Positions 54,364-63,574 are shown, counted from the stretch's first letter. The stretch is DNA of 64,000 nt from Pirellulaceae bacterium (GCA_019636385.1 JAHBXT010000002.1:1240001-1304000), one strand, 5' to 3'. Made by a program: numbers and translations. The notes: generated by a model from the letters alone, not told the origin.

Positions 54364-55954
54364 GATGTGCAGTCGAGCCCCTTTTTTTGTCGGCAAAATG
54401 ACGGTGCGTCAAAAAATGACGCTGTGGCTAATTGCCGTGATTTTGCTGTCCGGCGGTGGGGTCGCCATCGGCATGTTGAAGTTCGATGAACATGGCCGAC
54501 AAACGCTGCTTCACAGCGAAAGTCCTCAAGCATCAGTACCAGCCGTATCACTAGAGTCCGGCAAACAGTCTGGCAGCGAGCCATCCAGCGGTGAAGCGCT
54601 GGATGCAAAAATTGGCAATCACCCGAACGTCGCTGCCACTGGCAAACGCTCGGGCCAGGAGACTGCCTACCGCTTGCCAACCAGCACCGCGCTACTGGGC
54701 AGTTTGCAACCCACCACCTTAGCTCAGCGATTTCCCGGAGTCGTGAAGGCTCGTCGCAGCAGCCTTCTGGCTTCGAAGTTACTGGGAAAAGTAACCAAGG
54801 TAAGTGTCGATCTGGGCCATCAGGTGCAGGCCGGGCAGGTTCTGGCCGAGCTGGACAATCGCGAACTTTTGGCCGAACGCGACGCTCTGGTGGCACAATT
54901 GTCAGGTGCCGAAGCGCGACTATCGGAACTACGTCGCGGACCACGCGCTCAAGAGATTGAAAAAGCGCAGGCGCAGGTCCGTGAGTCTGAGGCCATGCTG
55001 GCTCTACGCAAGGCTAATGCGGATCGCGTCAATCAATTGATCCAGTCGTCCAGCATTTCCAAGCAAGAGCGCGACGAAAGTGCGACAGCGCTACATGCTT
55101 CGCAAGCTCAACTGGATAACGCCAACAAGACGCTCGAACTGCTGGAAGAGGGGACGCGGGCCGAACAACTTCTGGCTCAAGAGGCAACAGTTCGAAGCTT
55201 ACAGGCTCAAATCGAAAAGGTCTCTGTGCTGATTTCTGATCATCTAATCCTGGCACCGTTTGGCGGTCATGTGAAAGCTCGCTTTGTGGATGAAGGCGTG
55301 GTTGTCAGTCCCGGCCAAGCGATTCTGGAAGTCGCCGAGACCGAACAGCTAGAGGTGCACGTAGGTTTGCCCGCTGATCTGGTTTCACCGCAAATACTGG
55401 GGGCTGCCCGCATTTGGTGCGAGGATTTGAGTTTGCCAGCACGATTATCGCGGCTGTCGCCCGTGATTGACCAGCGCACTCGTAATGTTCAAGCTGTGTT
55501 TTCGTTGCCCTCGTCTGCGGCAGTGCCGACTACCGCAGCGGTCGTACCGGCTGCAACTGCGGATGCATTAGCGAACTGTCAATTGCATCATCGAGTTGGC
55601 CAGGCGATCGAGCTAGAAATTGAGGTCCCTGTCGATAGAGGTGGATGGTGGGTTCCGTCCAGCGCCTTGGTCTCGGCTGGACGCGGACTGTGGTCGTTGC
55701 TGATTGCCAGGCCAGAAGAGCAGCCAGCGACGACTGCCAATGCAGTCGAGTGCACTGCTCAAGCCTGCCAAGTTGAATTGCTAAGAACTACCGGCCGTTG
55801 GTCACAGGTTCAAGGCACCCTGTCCGACGACGATCTGCTGATTGTCAGTGGCGTGCATCGCCTTACGGCGGGACAAAAAGTACTGAGCCAATTGGTCGAG
55901 CCCTTAGATTTGGAGTTTACGCAACACGCAGTCGCAGGCGGTGGTGATCGATGA
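54353..55954 (+). CDS. RND efflux membrane fusion protein
   Basis: 533 residues from ATG 54353; ATGs at 54365, 54398 and 54416 are also in frame, and the last gives a start right before the membrane segment TLWLIAVILLSGGGVAIGML. After a linker of about 80 residues comes the biotinyl-lipoyl-like motif VVKARRSSLLASKLLGKVTK with LGHQVQAGQVLAELD, then a long coiled-coil hairpin (from about 175 to 285), a second lipoyl half (APFGGHVKARFVDEGVVVSP) and a beta-barrel domain. It would bridge the RND pump to an outer-membrane channel. The next gene overlaps by 4 nt. Confidence 0.9.
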   Translation: MTTKMCSRAPFFVGKMTVRQKMTLWLIAVILLSGGGVAIGMLKFDEHGRQTLLHSESPQASVPAVSLESGKQSGSEPSSGEALDAKIGNHPNVAATGKRSGQETAYRLPTSTALLGSLQPTTLAQRFPGVVKARRSSLLASKLLGKVTKVSVDLGHQVQAGQVLAELDNRELLAERDALVAQLSGAEARLSELRRGPRAQEIEKAQAQVRESEAMLALRKANADRVNQLIQSSSISKQERDESATALHASQAQLDNANKTLELLEEGTRAEQLLAQEATVRSLQAQIEKVSVLISDHLILAPFGGHVKARFVDEGVVVSPGQAILEVAETEQLEVHVGLPADLVSPQILGAARIWCEDLSLPARLSRLSPVIDQRTRNVQAVFSLPSSAAVPTTAAVVPAATADALANCQLHHRVGQAIELEIEVPVDRGGWWVPSSALVSAGRGLWSLLIARPEEQPATTANAVECTAQACQVELLRTTGRWSQVQGTLSDDDLLIVSGVHRLTAGQKVLSQLVEPLDLEFTQHAVAGGGDR

Positions 55955-58900
55955 CCGCCTCAAGTAACGCTACCGGCGGCAGTGGCTCATCCGCTGCGGG
56001 CAGTCAGACACAGCCTGGAAATGAAGTGGCGGAGCGATTGGGGGTCGCGCGCTTGGCGGCCGCTTTCTACCGGGACCGGCGATTGACCGCTTTGACGGTC
56101 CTGCTGATCGTCGTTTCGGGGTTAAGTTCCTTGATGGTTCTGCCGCGTCGCGAAGACCCGCTGCTGAGACCTCGCGTGGCGCAGTTGACAACGGTCTATC
56201 CCGGAGCTGACGCCGAAAAAGTCGAAGCCTTGGTCACCGAGAAGATCGAACGCCGCCTGAGAGATGTGGCGGAGATCAAGCGGTTGCGTTCGGTAAGTCG
56301 CGCGGGCGTTTCGCTGATCACCATCGAACTGCTGGACGCGATCAACGAGCCGGATCAGATTTGGCCCAAAGTGCGCGGCAAGATGGAGGATGCCATCGGC
56401 GAACTCCCGGCAGGTTGCCGACGCCCCGAGTTCCATCAACCCGAAATGTCGGCGTTCGCCTGGATCGGTGGAATTACTTGGGTTGGCCAGGGTCAGCCCC
56501 GGTATGGGGTCATGCGAAGACAAGCCTTGGAGCTAAAAGATCGGCTGCTGGCGCTGCCAGGTACCAAATTGGTCGAACTGTTTGGCGACCCACAGGAAGA
56601 AATCCTGGTGGAGATCGACCCGGCTCGCATGGCTGCATCAGGCGTCTCTCCAGCAATGGTGGCAGCACGGTTAAGCCAGGCCGACGTCAAGACCAGCTCC
56701 GGAATGCTGCGCTCCGCTGCTACCGAAACCGTCGTTCAGTTTCGTAATCAGTTCAGTAGCCTCCAGGACATCGCCAACACGCAACTAGACAGCTCGACAC
56801 CCGGCTACACACTGCATGTCCGCGACATTGCTACGTTGCGGCGTGGCACGCCCGAGCCTCCTGGGTCGAAAGCTATGATTGACATGCAGCCATCGGTCGT
56901 CCTGGGCGTTATCCTGCGCAGCGACTTTCGCATCGACAAGTGGGCTGCGCTGGCTGACGACGTTGTGGCGGAATTCCAGTCGCAACTTCCGTCGGGAATC
57001 AAGCTGGACATTATCATGCAGCAGGAGAAATTCGTTACGGGACGCATTCACAAGCTGCTATCGAATCTGGCCCTCAGCATGGTTGCCGTCTCGCTGACCA
57101 CCTGGTTGTTTTTAGGGTGGCGCAGTTCACTTCTGGTCACGGCCACCTTGCCACTGGCGACGATGATCGTCTTGACCGGTATGCGACTCTTGGACATTCC
57201 CATTCATCAGATGTCAGTCACTGGATTAATCATCGCCTTGGGGATGCTGATCGACAATGCGATCATCGCCGCAGACGAAGTGGAGATTAGTCTGCGGCGC
57301 GGGCTGTCGGCCTATGAGGCCGCCGTGGATATGGTCCGTCGTCTGGCAGCACCGCTGGCCGCATCGACGCTGACCACCGCTTTCGCCTTTGCTCCCATCG
57401 CGCTGATGGAAGGACCAACCGGCGAGTTCGTGGGTTCAATCGCACTGACGGTCATTCTGGCGGTGTTCAGTTCGTTGTTTTTGTCGCTGACCATTCTGCC
57501 CACAGTCGCTGCCTGGTTGCAACAGCGCGTGGCCCATTTGAACCAACACCAGCCGGAATCGTTTCATTTCTTGAAGCAACTCTGGCGACATGGCATCGCT
57601 ATTGAGCGCCTGACTGCGGTTTATCGGCGTGCCTTGAGTTTCGTTTTTGCCAGGCCACTGATTGGTATTGCTATTGGCGTGGCTTTGCCGATCGCGGGGT
57701 TTGTGGCAGCTACACGACTGAGCGAACAGTTCTTTCCACCCTCGGATCGTAGCCAATTTCATATCGAAGTTGAACTGCAGCCGAGTGCTTCAATGGCTCA
57801 AACAGAGGCGGTTATCCAACGGCTCGATCGGTTTTTGCGCAATCAACCGCGCATCGCTCAGGTTTCCTGGTTTTTTGGCAACAGCGCTCCCTCGTTCTAT
57901 TACAACGTCATTAGCCGGGTCAAAAATAGTCCGCATTTTGCCCAAGGGATCGTCAATCTTGACAGTGAGTTTCCCGCCGGCGATCTGATTCGGCAGCTTC
58001 AGGCACAGGTTGACATACAGTTTCCTGAGGCACGAATTCTAGTGCGACAGTTGGAGCAGGGCCCACCGTTTGACGCACCCGTTGAAGTGCGCATTTCCGG
58101 CCCAGACATCGATCAACTGGACAGCTTAGGAGAACAGTTGCGACGCATCGCTTCTGGCCTGCCCGAAGTGATTCATACCAAAACGATGCTCGGGGAATCG
58201 CGTGCCGTTGCCCAAGTAGCCGTCCGCGCGCAGCAAGCAGGTTGGGCCGGCCTGACCGAGCGCGACATTGCCGATCAATTGTTCTCGCGCCTGGAAGGGC
58301 TGCAGGCTGGCTCGCTGATCGAGCAGACCGAACAGGTGCCTGTACGAGTGCGTATCGCTGATCAGCGCTCGAGCAGCATTGATGCCCTGGGAGAGACTGT
58401 ATTGTTCTCTTCCGCACCTGAAACACCCTCTGGAGCTGCCGCAGGTGGTAGCGACGACTGGCCCGTATTGACCTCACTGGTACCGATTTCCTCAGTTGCT
58501 GACATTTCTTTGACGCCTCAGCGAGCACTGATTGCTCGCTACGGAGGCGTGCGTATCAACGAGATCAAAGCTTACTTGCGCGCCGAAGCGTTGCCATCCC
58601 GAACGCTGGTAGCACTCAGTAGCGAATTGGAACGCCAGGGTTTTGAATTGCCGCCAGGATATCGCCTGGAACTGGGAGGCGAAGCCCACGAACGCAACAG
58701 CGCGGTAGGGCGACTGTTAGCCAATGTTGCCATTCTGGTGGTAGGCATGTTGGCCTCGATGGTCTTGGCGCTGTCTTCATTTCGATTGACGGCAATGATT
58801 TCAGGCGTTGCCGTACTGTCGGTAGGACTGGGTATGGGAGCCTTATGGTTATTTGGCCATCCATTTGGATTCATGGCCATTATTGGCACCATGGGATTGA

Positions 58901-59202
58901 TCGGCGTGGCCATTAACGATTCCATAGTTGTGGTGGCTGCCCTGCAGAACAACCTGGCCGCTCGCTTGGGTAACCTGAAAGCTATGGTCGACACGGTCGT
59001 CGAAATCACTCGGCACGTGCTGGCCACCACGGCCACCACCGTGGCCGGCTTCTTGCCTCTGATCATGGACGGAGGTGCCTTCTGGCCTCCGCTGGCGATT
59101 ACCATCGGAGCGGGTGTATTGGGCGCTACGCTGATTGCAATTGTGTTTGTCCCCAGTTGTATGCGGTTGATCTATTTTCGCGGTCCGGAGGTGACTGGCT
59201 AA
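55951..59202 (+). CDS. RND efflux permease (AcrB/HAE1-like)
   Basis: 1083 residues, near the usual 1030-1080. Twelve membrane helices in two halves with two large periplasmic loops each. Seen: YPGADAEKVEALVTEKIERR, WLFLGWRSSLLVTATLPLAT, GLIIALGMLIDNAIIAADEV (an Asp then Asn where AcrB has D407-D408), LTTAFAFAPIALM, GGEAHERNSAVGRLLANVAI and FMAIIGTMGLIGVAINDSIV. It uses proton motive force to export drugs or other compounds; the substrate is unknown. No outer-membrane factor gene follows. The ATG overlaps the fusion protein stop. Confidence 0.92.
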   Translation: MTASSNATGGSGSSAAGSQTQPGNEVAERLGVARLAAAFYRDRRLTALTVLLIVVSGLSSLMVLPRREDPLLRPRVAQLTTVYPGADAEKVEALVTEKIERRLRDVAEIKRLRSVSRAGVSLITIELLDAINEPDQIWPKVRGKMEDAIGELPAGCRRPEFHQPEMSAFAWIGGITWVGQGQPRYGVMRRQALELKDRLLALPGTKLVELFGDPQEEILVEIDPARMAASGVSPAMVAARLSQADVKTSSGMLRSAATETVVQFRNQFSSLQDIANTQLDSSTPGYTLHVRDIATLRRGTPEPPGSKAMIDMQPSVVLGVILRSDFRIDKWAALADDVVAEFQSQLPSGIKLDIIMQQEKFVTGRIHKLLSNLALSMVAVSLTTWLFLGWRSSLLVTATLPLATMIVLTGMRLLDIPIHQMSVTGLIIALGMLIDNAIIAADEVEISLRRGLSAYEAAVDMVRRLAAPLAASTLTTAFAFAPIALMEGPTGEFVGSIALTVILAVFSSLFLSLTILPTVAAWLQQRVAHLNQHQPESFHFLKQLWRHGIAIERLTAVYRRALSFVFARPLIGIAIGVALPIAGFVAATRLSEQFFPPSDRSQFHIEVELQPSASMAQTEAVIQRLDRFLRNQPRIAQVSWFFGNSAPSFYYNVISRVKNSPHFAQGIVNLDSEFPAGDLIRQLQAQVDIQFPEARILVRQLEQGPPFDAPVEVRISGPDIDQLDSLGEQLRRIASGLPEVIHTKTMLGESRAVAQVAVRAQQAGWAGLTERDIADQLFSRLEGLQAGSLIEQTEQVPVRVRIADQRSSSIDALGETVLFSSAPETPSGAAAGGSDDWPVLTSLVPISSVADISLTPQRALIARYGGVRINEIKAYLRAEALPSRTLVALSSELERQGFELPPGYRLELGGEAHERNSAVGRLLANVAILVVGMLASMVLALSSFRLTAMISGVAVLSVGLGMGALWLFGHPFGFMAIIGTMGLIGVAINDSIVVVAALQNNLAARLGNLKAMVDTVVEITRHVLATTATTVAGFLPLIMDGGAFWPPLAITIGAGVLGATLIAIVFVPSCMRLIYFRGPEVTG

Positions 59203-59449
59203 CCCCACATGGTAAACTGCTTTACTCCGCACCTTTGTAGCCTTTGTAGGGTGGGACAAGCGGGATACAAATAGTACTGCTAGAATCAAAGGCATGGAGT
59301 TTGCGAATACAATTGCTCACATTCAGGTGGTTCAGCCTCGCGCCGGCCCACCACTTTCTTTGTTCGCTTTCAACGTCCTTCCACCTACTTCAACCTTAAC
59401 AGCCTTCGGCATAAGTCGGTTTCAGTGATTTCTTAGAGGAGCGGCTTGT

Positions 59450-60304
59450 ATGTTGGCCAAGGAAGAGTATGTCGAGCAAGCCTATTTCTATCGCGTGCTG
59501 TTGGAGCGGATGGGTGCCGGATTGCCGTTACAGGAGCTGATGCAGCAAACCAAGCACGAACTGCTCTCCACGACGCGGCTGCCCATGGCTATCGATGTTC
59601 TGCTGGCAGAACTGAAACATCACGGCAAGATGCACACGGGCATGCAGGTGCTCAGCCACTATTTCGTGCCTTTCCAAATCTATTTGATAGCTGAAGCCGA
59701 AGACGACCGTGGGCGCTTTGACTATCGGACCGGCCTGCAAATCTTGGCCGCCGAGGCGCTGTACCGCACTCAGGATACATTAGATCCGCAGGGACTGTTT
59801 TTCTTTCAATTCGAGGCGATTGCCCGGAATCGGCTGAACTACGATCGTGGACTGAAGGCTATGTCGGAGGATCCGGCTTTTGTGGGAGACTGGCAACGGT
59901 GGATTTTGAATGTCCGTAAGCAACTGGGGTTGGTTGACCTGGCCGACATGATCTACGCCCGCAGCCAACTCGCCCAGCAGCGCCGCTCGCAGATAGATAC
60001 CCAGACTGACGAGGAATTACCGACTGGCGATCCGGTACTGTTTGGCGTCCAGGAAGGCAGGATTGCTCAAGCCAATCGCCGCCACGACCCGCTGTACCTA
60101 TTTGCCGCCATGCAGCGGCATCTCGGTTATCCCGCCGTACCGCGCTTTCAACCGGTAGATCCACTGCCCGCCTTGCTGCCGCAAATGCAGCGTCGTCTGG
60201 AGCAACTTGAATTACGCCTCAAGCTGCTTGAAGAGGAGCAGCGCGGTGGCATCGACATCACCAAATTCTACAGCCCGAACTCGGCCCACGACTCCCATCG
60301 CTGA
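59450..60304 (+). CDS. conserved hypothetical protein with C-terminal coiled coil
   Basis: 284 residues. ATG 59450 has gaggag 8 to 13 nt upstream. The sequence is helical and hydrophilic, without signal peptide or membrane segment. The last 60 residues (LLPQMQRRLEQLELRLKLLE) form a coiled coil before a short tail. I recall similar planctomycete proteins of unknown function but no named domain. It stands alone, followed by the accessory region. Confidence 0.72.
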   Translation: MLAKEEYVEQAYFYRVLLERMGAGLPLQELMQQTKHELLSTTRLPMAIDVLLAELKHHGKMHTGMQVLSHYFVPFQIYLIAEAEDDRGRFDYRTGLQILAAEALYRTQDTLDPQGLFFFQFEAIARNRLNYDRGLKAMSEDPAFVGDWQRWILNVRKQLGLVDLADMIYARSQLAQQRRSQIDTQTDEELPTGDPVLFGVQEGRIAQANRRHDPLYLFAAMQRHLGYPAVPRFQPVDPLPALLPQMQRRLEQLELRLKLLEEEQRGGIDITKFYSPNSAHDSHR

Positions 60305-60579
60305 CTAAAGCCAGCGTGCCCCGCCGGCCCCACCCCTCCCCGTGCGCAACCCTCTTCGTAACAATACTCTCTTTTGAGATTCGCCATAAACATCTGACAT
60401 GCAAAGACTTACGCGAGTTCGAGACCTGTTCGGTGTCGTTCGAACGATCGAAACCAGTTCGATACTTTTTCTCGCCTTCGGACTCTCTTTTCGGTGAAAA
60501 GTTTGATTTGAGTGGCGAAATACGGAAAGCGAAACCGTATGAAGCAAAAAATCGCTCACGCTCAAGGCATGACTTTCTA
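60305..60579. other. AT-richer intergenic region at island start
   Basis: About 275 bp between the hypothetical gene and the convergent nuclease gene. Base composition falls here compared with the left side. No terminator, tRNA end or attachment-site duplication was recognised. Confidence 0.5.
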
Positions 60580-61737
60580 CTATGCCAGTCCGAAAAGCCA
60601 ATTGTCCCTATCACATTTTTCAGCGGCAAGTTGGTCATCATTGGGATACGCTTTGAACCAAACCGTTGCAACAATCATCGTGGGATACGCTCGAAACCAA
60701 AGGAATTCTGCTGGCAACAAAGAGCATGATTGCCCGTTCATTACAGTGCCATACACTGAAAACCCAATTCGTTTCTCAATTTCCTCGCATTCCGTTCGAC
60801 TCGTCTCCAATTGCAACTGGCGAGGATAAGAGCGCTCTCTTGCGAATATCTCAATGGTGGCGCCTCGTTGATTGAATGGCAGTTGACGAGGCTCCTCCAC
60901 AAAACCGCCAAGCTCGAGAATTTGCCTCACTACCGTTCGAGCAATGACTGCTTTGTCCGACAAAGTACCTGAGTATCGCCAGCTAAGCCCAAGCAAGGTG
61001 AGCCCTCGCTCTATGCGCTTCGAAATATCCATCAACCCACGCTTGGTGCGCATCAATGCAATTTTGTGGTCCGGAGAACTATACTGTTTGTGCTTTAGCT
61101 TGAGATTGATCTCCTGAAGTTTCTCCAGTTGAATGCGGATGCGTCCGATCTTTTTTGAGTTCTCAAACTTCGCGATGATCTCCGATAGATACTCAGCTAA
61201 TTCATCATCGGTCGCTTTGACTTTTCCTTTTTGATCAACTGAAATTTTCCCAACAAGTGGGCGGATCACTCTCGCACCCTTCGTCTTGGTACTTTTTCTT
61301 GATTCAGGATAATCGAAGTAGTCCCTAAGGATTGTGGATGAGTCCTTAACCATCGCATCGAGTTTCGATTCACACCAAAACTCGCATGGGATCTTCCCTA
61401 GTAAATCAACGGCAAGATCACGTGCAGTGGACGAAACCTTTCCAGCAATAACAAACACAACCAACTTCACTCCTTTGTGCAACTTAATCTTGTCTATCTC
61501 TTGCCTTACGGCTTTCGGTGGGAAACTCTTTTGGTTCTTGCACTGGAAATATGCACCCTTCCTTCGATCCACAATATCCCTGGCTTTATCATTCCCAGTT
61601 GCTCCATAATGCTCTGCATTCTCATACCCATTTTTCATGGCGAGCCTCAACGTGAGTTGCTCGAATTGCTCCCAACTCAATTGGTCGAATGGGCAGCAGT
61701 GCGTTGTTCGCGTCACATGTGGTTTTGATTTTGCCAA
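60580..61737 (-). CDS. Mrr-like PD-(D/E)xK nuclease with uncharacterised C-terminus
   Basis: 385 residues. The N-terminal 110 residues look like an Mrr-type restriction endonuclease: FDQLSWEQFEQLTLRLAMKN (E24/E27), GATGNDKARDIVDRRKG (Asp54) and YFQCKNQK (Gln66, Lys68). Conserved KLHKGVKLVVFVIAGK follows. Residues about 140-385 have no family I recognise; a coiled coil (ENSKKIGRIRIQLEKLQEIN) lies near 190-210. It could cut foreign or modified DNA, with the rest sensing a trigger. The gene is AT-richer than its left neighbours, which suggests transfer. TTG 61737 follows gggag and is the only start that includes the whole nuclease domain. Confidence 0.75.
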   Translation of the reverse strand: MAKSKPHVTRTTHCCPFDQLSWEQFEQLTLRLAMKNGYENAEHYGATGNDKARDIVDRRKGAYFQCKNQKSFPPKAVRQEIDKIKLHKGVKLVVFVIAGKVSSTARDLAVDLLGKIPCEFWCESKLDAMVKDSSTILRDYFDYPESRKSTKTKGARVIRPLVGKISVDQKGKVKATDDELAEYLSEIIAKFENSKKIGRIRIQLEKLQEINLKLKHKQYSSPDHKIALMRTKRGLMDISKRIERGLTLLGLSWRYSGTLSDKAVIARTVVRQILELGGFVEEPRQLPFNQRGATIEIFARERSYPRQLQLETSRTECEEIEKRIGFSVYGTVMNGQSCSLLPAEFLWFRAYPTMIVATVWFKAYPNDDQLAAEKCDRDNWLFGLA

Positions 61738-62021
61738 AATGCTTGCTCCCGAGGATGGCGTAAGGATCGCAACATCGACTTCTTGAAACTACCTAAGATC
61801 GATGAGATTCAGTGTTCGAGTCCAATTATCATCCCATCGCCTCCAGCAATCCGCAACCGATTGTTCGTCGCTCGAATCGATGCAATCAGGGCTAATGGCT
61901 GGTATTTACTTGCAAGGCAGTCCGATTTACCCCTTATCTCGGCTTGAGGTTATCGCGTCGTTCGCGCTCTCTGTGACTAACGCGAAACGCGATCGAAAAT
62001 GCACCTCAAACGGGAGAGCCT
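61738..62021. other. intergenic region between nuclease and DUF2924 gene
   Basis: About 285 bp upstream of both divergent genes. It should contain their promoters, but none is clear by eye. No repeats of note. Confidence 0.45.
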
Positions 62022-62534
62022 ATGGGCCTAAACATAAAGAGAGAGCAAAACAGACTCGAACAAATGTCGATCATCGAACTCTGAGAACGCTATCACGGAT
62101 TGTCGTCACGCAGGGTCTCGATCAAATGCAAACGCTGGTACATCAAGCGAATCCTCTGGATCATACAGGCAGCAACCAAAGGCGATATCTCCGAGGAATC
62201 GAGACTACTCGCTAAACAGATTGCAGCAGAGAGGCCGTTTCGAAAATCGATTCTTCGCGTTCGGGCAAAGACGGATGCCGATGACACCTCGACATCCAGA
62301 ACGGTAAGCACGGTACTCAAGCCCCCAGTCGATCGTCGAATCCCTGAGCCTGGGGCTTCTCTGGTCAAAACCTACAGAGGACAGACGATAAGAGTGGTTG
62401 TGCGAAGTTCTGGATTCGAATTCAACGGCCAGCAATACAAATCACTCACTTCGGTTGCCAGAGCTGTCACAGGGCAGCGCCGTATCAACGGATTCCAGTT
62501 CTTCAATCTGGGAAAGAAAGGTGCTGAGCGATGA
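62022..62534 (+). pseudogene. DUF2924-family gene interrupted by an in-frame TGA
   Basis: From ATG 62022 the frame reads MGLNIKREQNRLEQMSIIEL, then TGA at 62082-62084, then ERYHGLSSRRVSIKCKRWYI and on to a stop at 62534. The DUF2924 family has an Arg in an ELRxRY motif at exactly this point, so a single CGA-to-TGA change explains it. The rest is typical: LLAKQIAAERPF, TYRGQTIRVVVRSSGFEFNG, YKSLTSVARAVTG and FFNL. DUF2924 genes often sit beside recombinases in mobile elements. A TTG at 62100 could start a shorter protein (144 aa). The 3' end overlaps the convergent sigma gene by 32 bp. Confidence 0.72.
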
Positions 62535-63408
62535 GACTGCCGGCAAATAGCGGCCAGAACACATGCACCGGGAAACGGACAAGATATGCAGCATTTAAAC
62601 CATGGCGCTGGCAGCAAGCTCGTAGCCAATAACTTGCAATAGTCGAAAACTGCAAGCCACGAACGGGATCGTATCGCTTCGCAGCCTGTATGAGCCCAAT
62701 ACAGGCGATTTGAAACGCATCATCTTCTTCCATCCCAAACCAGTGGAATAGCATTCGAGATGCTCGCTTGGCCAAACGCAAATGAAACTCACAAAAACGG
62801 TCAAACGCTCCAGGCTCGCCTTCTCGCATCGCAACCGCAAGTTCATCCGATTGCTTCGCGTAAAAAGGCAGTCGAGCAAACATCTCTTGCTCGGGAACGA
62901 CGTCGAGAGCGAGACGCGTTCGCTCCATAGCATTGACAAGTGTTGCATTCTCCTCATCATCCAATGTAAACCGAAGGTTACTTATCCGTTCGAGTAATGG
63001 CCTCGGTGGCTGATACGAGAGGAAAGGATGCTCTCGATGTCGAACCTTTCGTCCGTCGATCTGATGAATTGCCCATTGCCAGACTTGCTTTTGCGGTTCT
63101 TCCGAGTGGTAAACGATAATGTGCTCGTGGTGCTGGCGAATAAGCTGCTTCTGAATTCGGCGAAGAAGACCACGGTTTGCGAGGGAAGTCCGATGTAGTT
63201 TGCAGCTGAATACACGCAGGCCACGCTTTTCGGCGACCGACTCGAGCCGAATACACTGATCATGAATCTCCAGCTCTTGCGATGAACTGAAGTTGTCCCA
63301 GCCAAGATCATCAATGAACTGTCTTGGTTCACCGGGAATCGGAATTTGCAAGGGGTTAGAGTTAGCGAGTTGTTGAACGCATCCTGCGTGAGAATTGATT
63401 GCATCCAT
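62503..63408 (-). CDS. fusion of a methyltransferase-associated N-domain and truncated sigma-70 region 2
   Basis: 301 residues. Residues about 35-172 read like the N-terminal domain found before class I DNA methyltransferases of restriction systems: LGWDNF, ESVAEKRGLRVFSCKLH, HHEHIIVYHSEEPQKQVWQW and a tail FTLDDEENATLVNAMERTRL. Residues about 203-285 match sigma-70 region 2: HLRLAKRASRMLFHWFGMEE, DDAFQIACIGLIQAAKRYDP, GLQFSTIASYWLRACCQRHG and RFPVHVF (region 3.0 edge). Regions 3.1 to 4 are missing. ATG 63408 is chosen because codons further upstream (to TTG 63459) lie in a palindromic element. Its role is unknown: a defence sensor, or a decoy sigma for polymerase. Confidence 0.72.
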   Translation of the reverse strand: MDAINSHAGCVQQLANSNPLQIPIPGEPRQFIDDLGWDNFSSSQELEIHDQCIRLESVAEKRGLRVFSCKLHRTSLANRGLLRRIQKQLIRQHHEHIIVYHSEEPQKQVWQWAIHQIDGRKVRHREHPFLSYQPPRPLLERISNLRFTLDDEENATLVNAMERTRLALDVVPEQEMFARLPFYAKQSDELAVAMREGEPGAFDRFCEFHLRLAKRASRMLFHWFGMEEDDAFQIACIGLIQAAKRYDPVRGLQFSTIASYWLRACCQRHGLNAAYLVRFPVHVFWPLFAGSLIAQHLSFPD

Positions 63409-63432
63409 GCGGAGGTTTTTCGCTTTTGGGCA

Positions 63433-63490
63433 AAGTTGGAAGGGGAGGTAGTGACGCAAGCTCGGCTTGCGCCACCCCAGCTTCCAACTT
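63433..63490. repeat. 58-nt imperfect palindrome
   Basis: AAGTTGGAAG (63433-63442) pairs perfectly with CTTCCAACTT (63481-63490). Inside, GTGACGCAAG (63451-63460) pairs with CTTGCGCCAC (63466-63475) with one mismatch around a CTCGG loop. The bases between the two stems are partly complementary. It looks like a REP/MITE-type element at the border of the sigma gene and the transposase; no second copy was noticed. Confidence 0.7.
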
Positions 63491-63574
63491 CGCGATTGTG
63501 CGGCGCTCAGGTTGCACCTCTGCAGAGCCCTATCCTCCGTACAACTGCATTCGTTTTTAATCTGTCGTCATCGA

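Noticed and set aside
61802..62215. Plus-strand open frame of 137 codons
   Set aside because: It overlaps the DUF2924 frame in another phase and shows no family motif.
63531..63543. Terminal inverted repeat of the IS (tgtacggaggata)
   Set aside because: Without the other IS end in the window and a target duplication the boundary cannot be supported.
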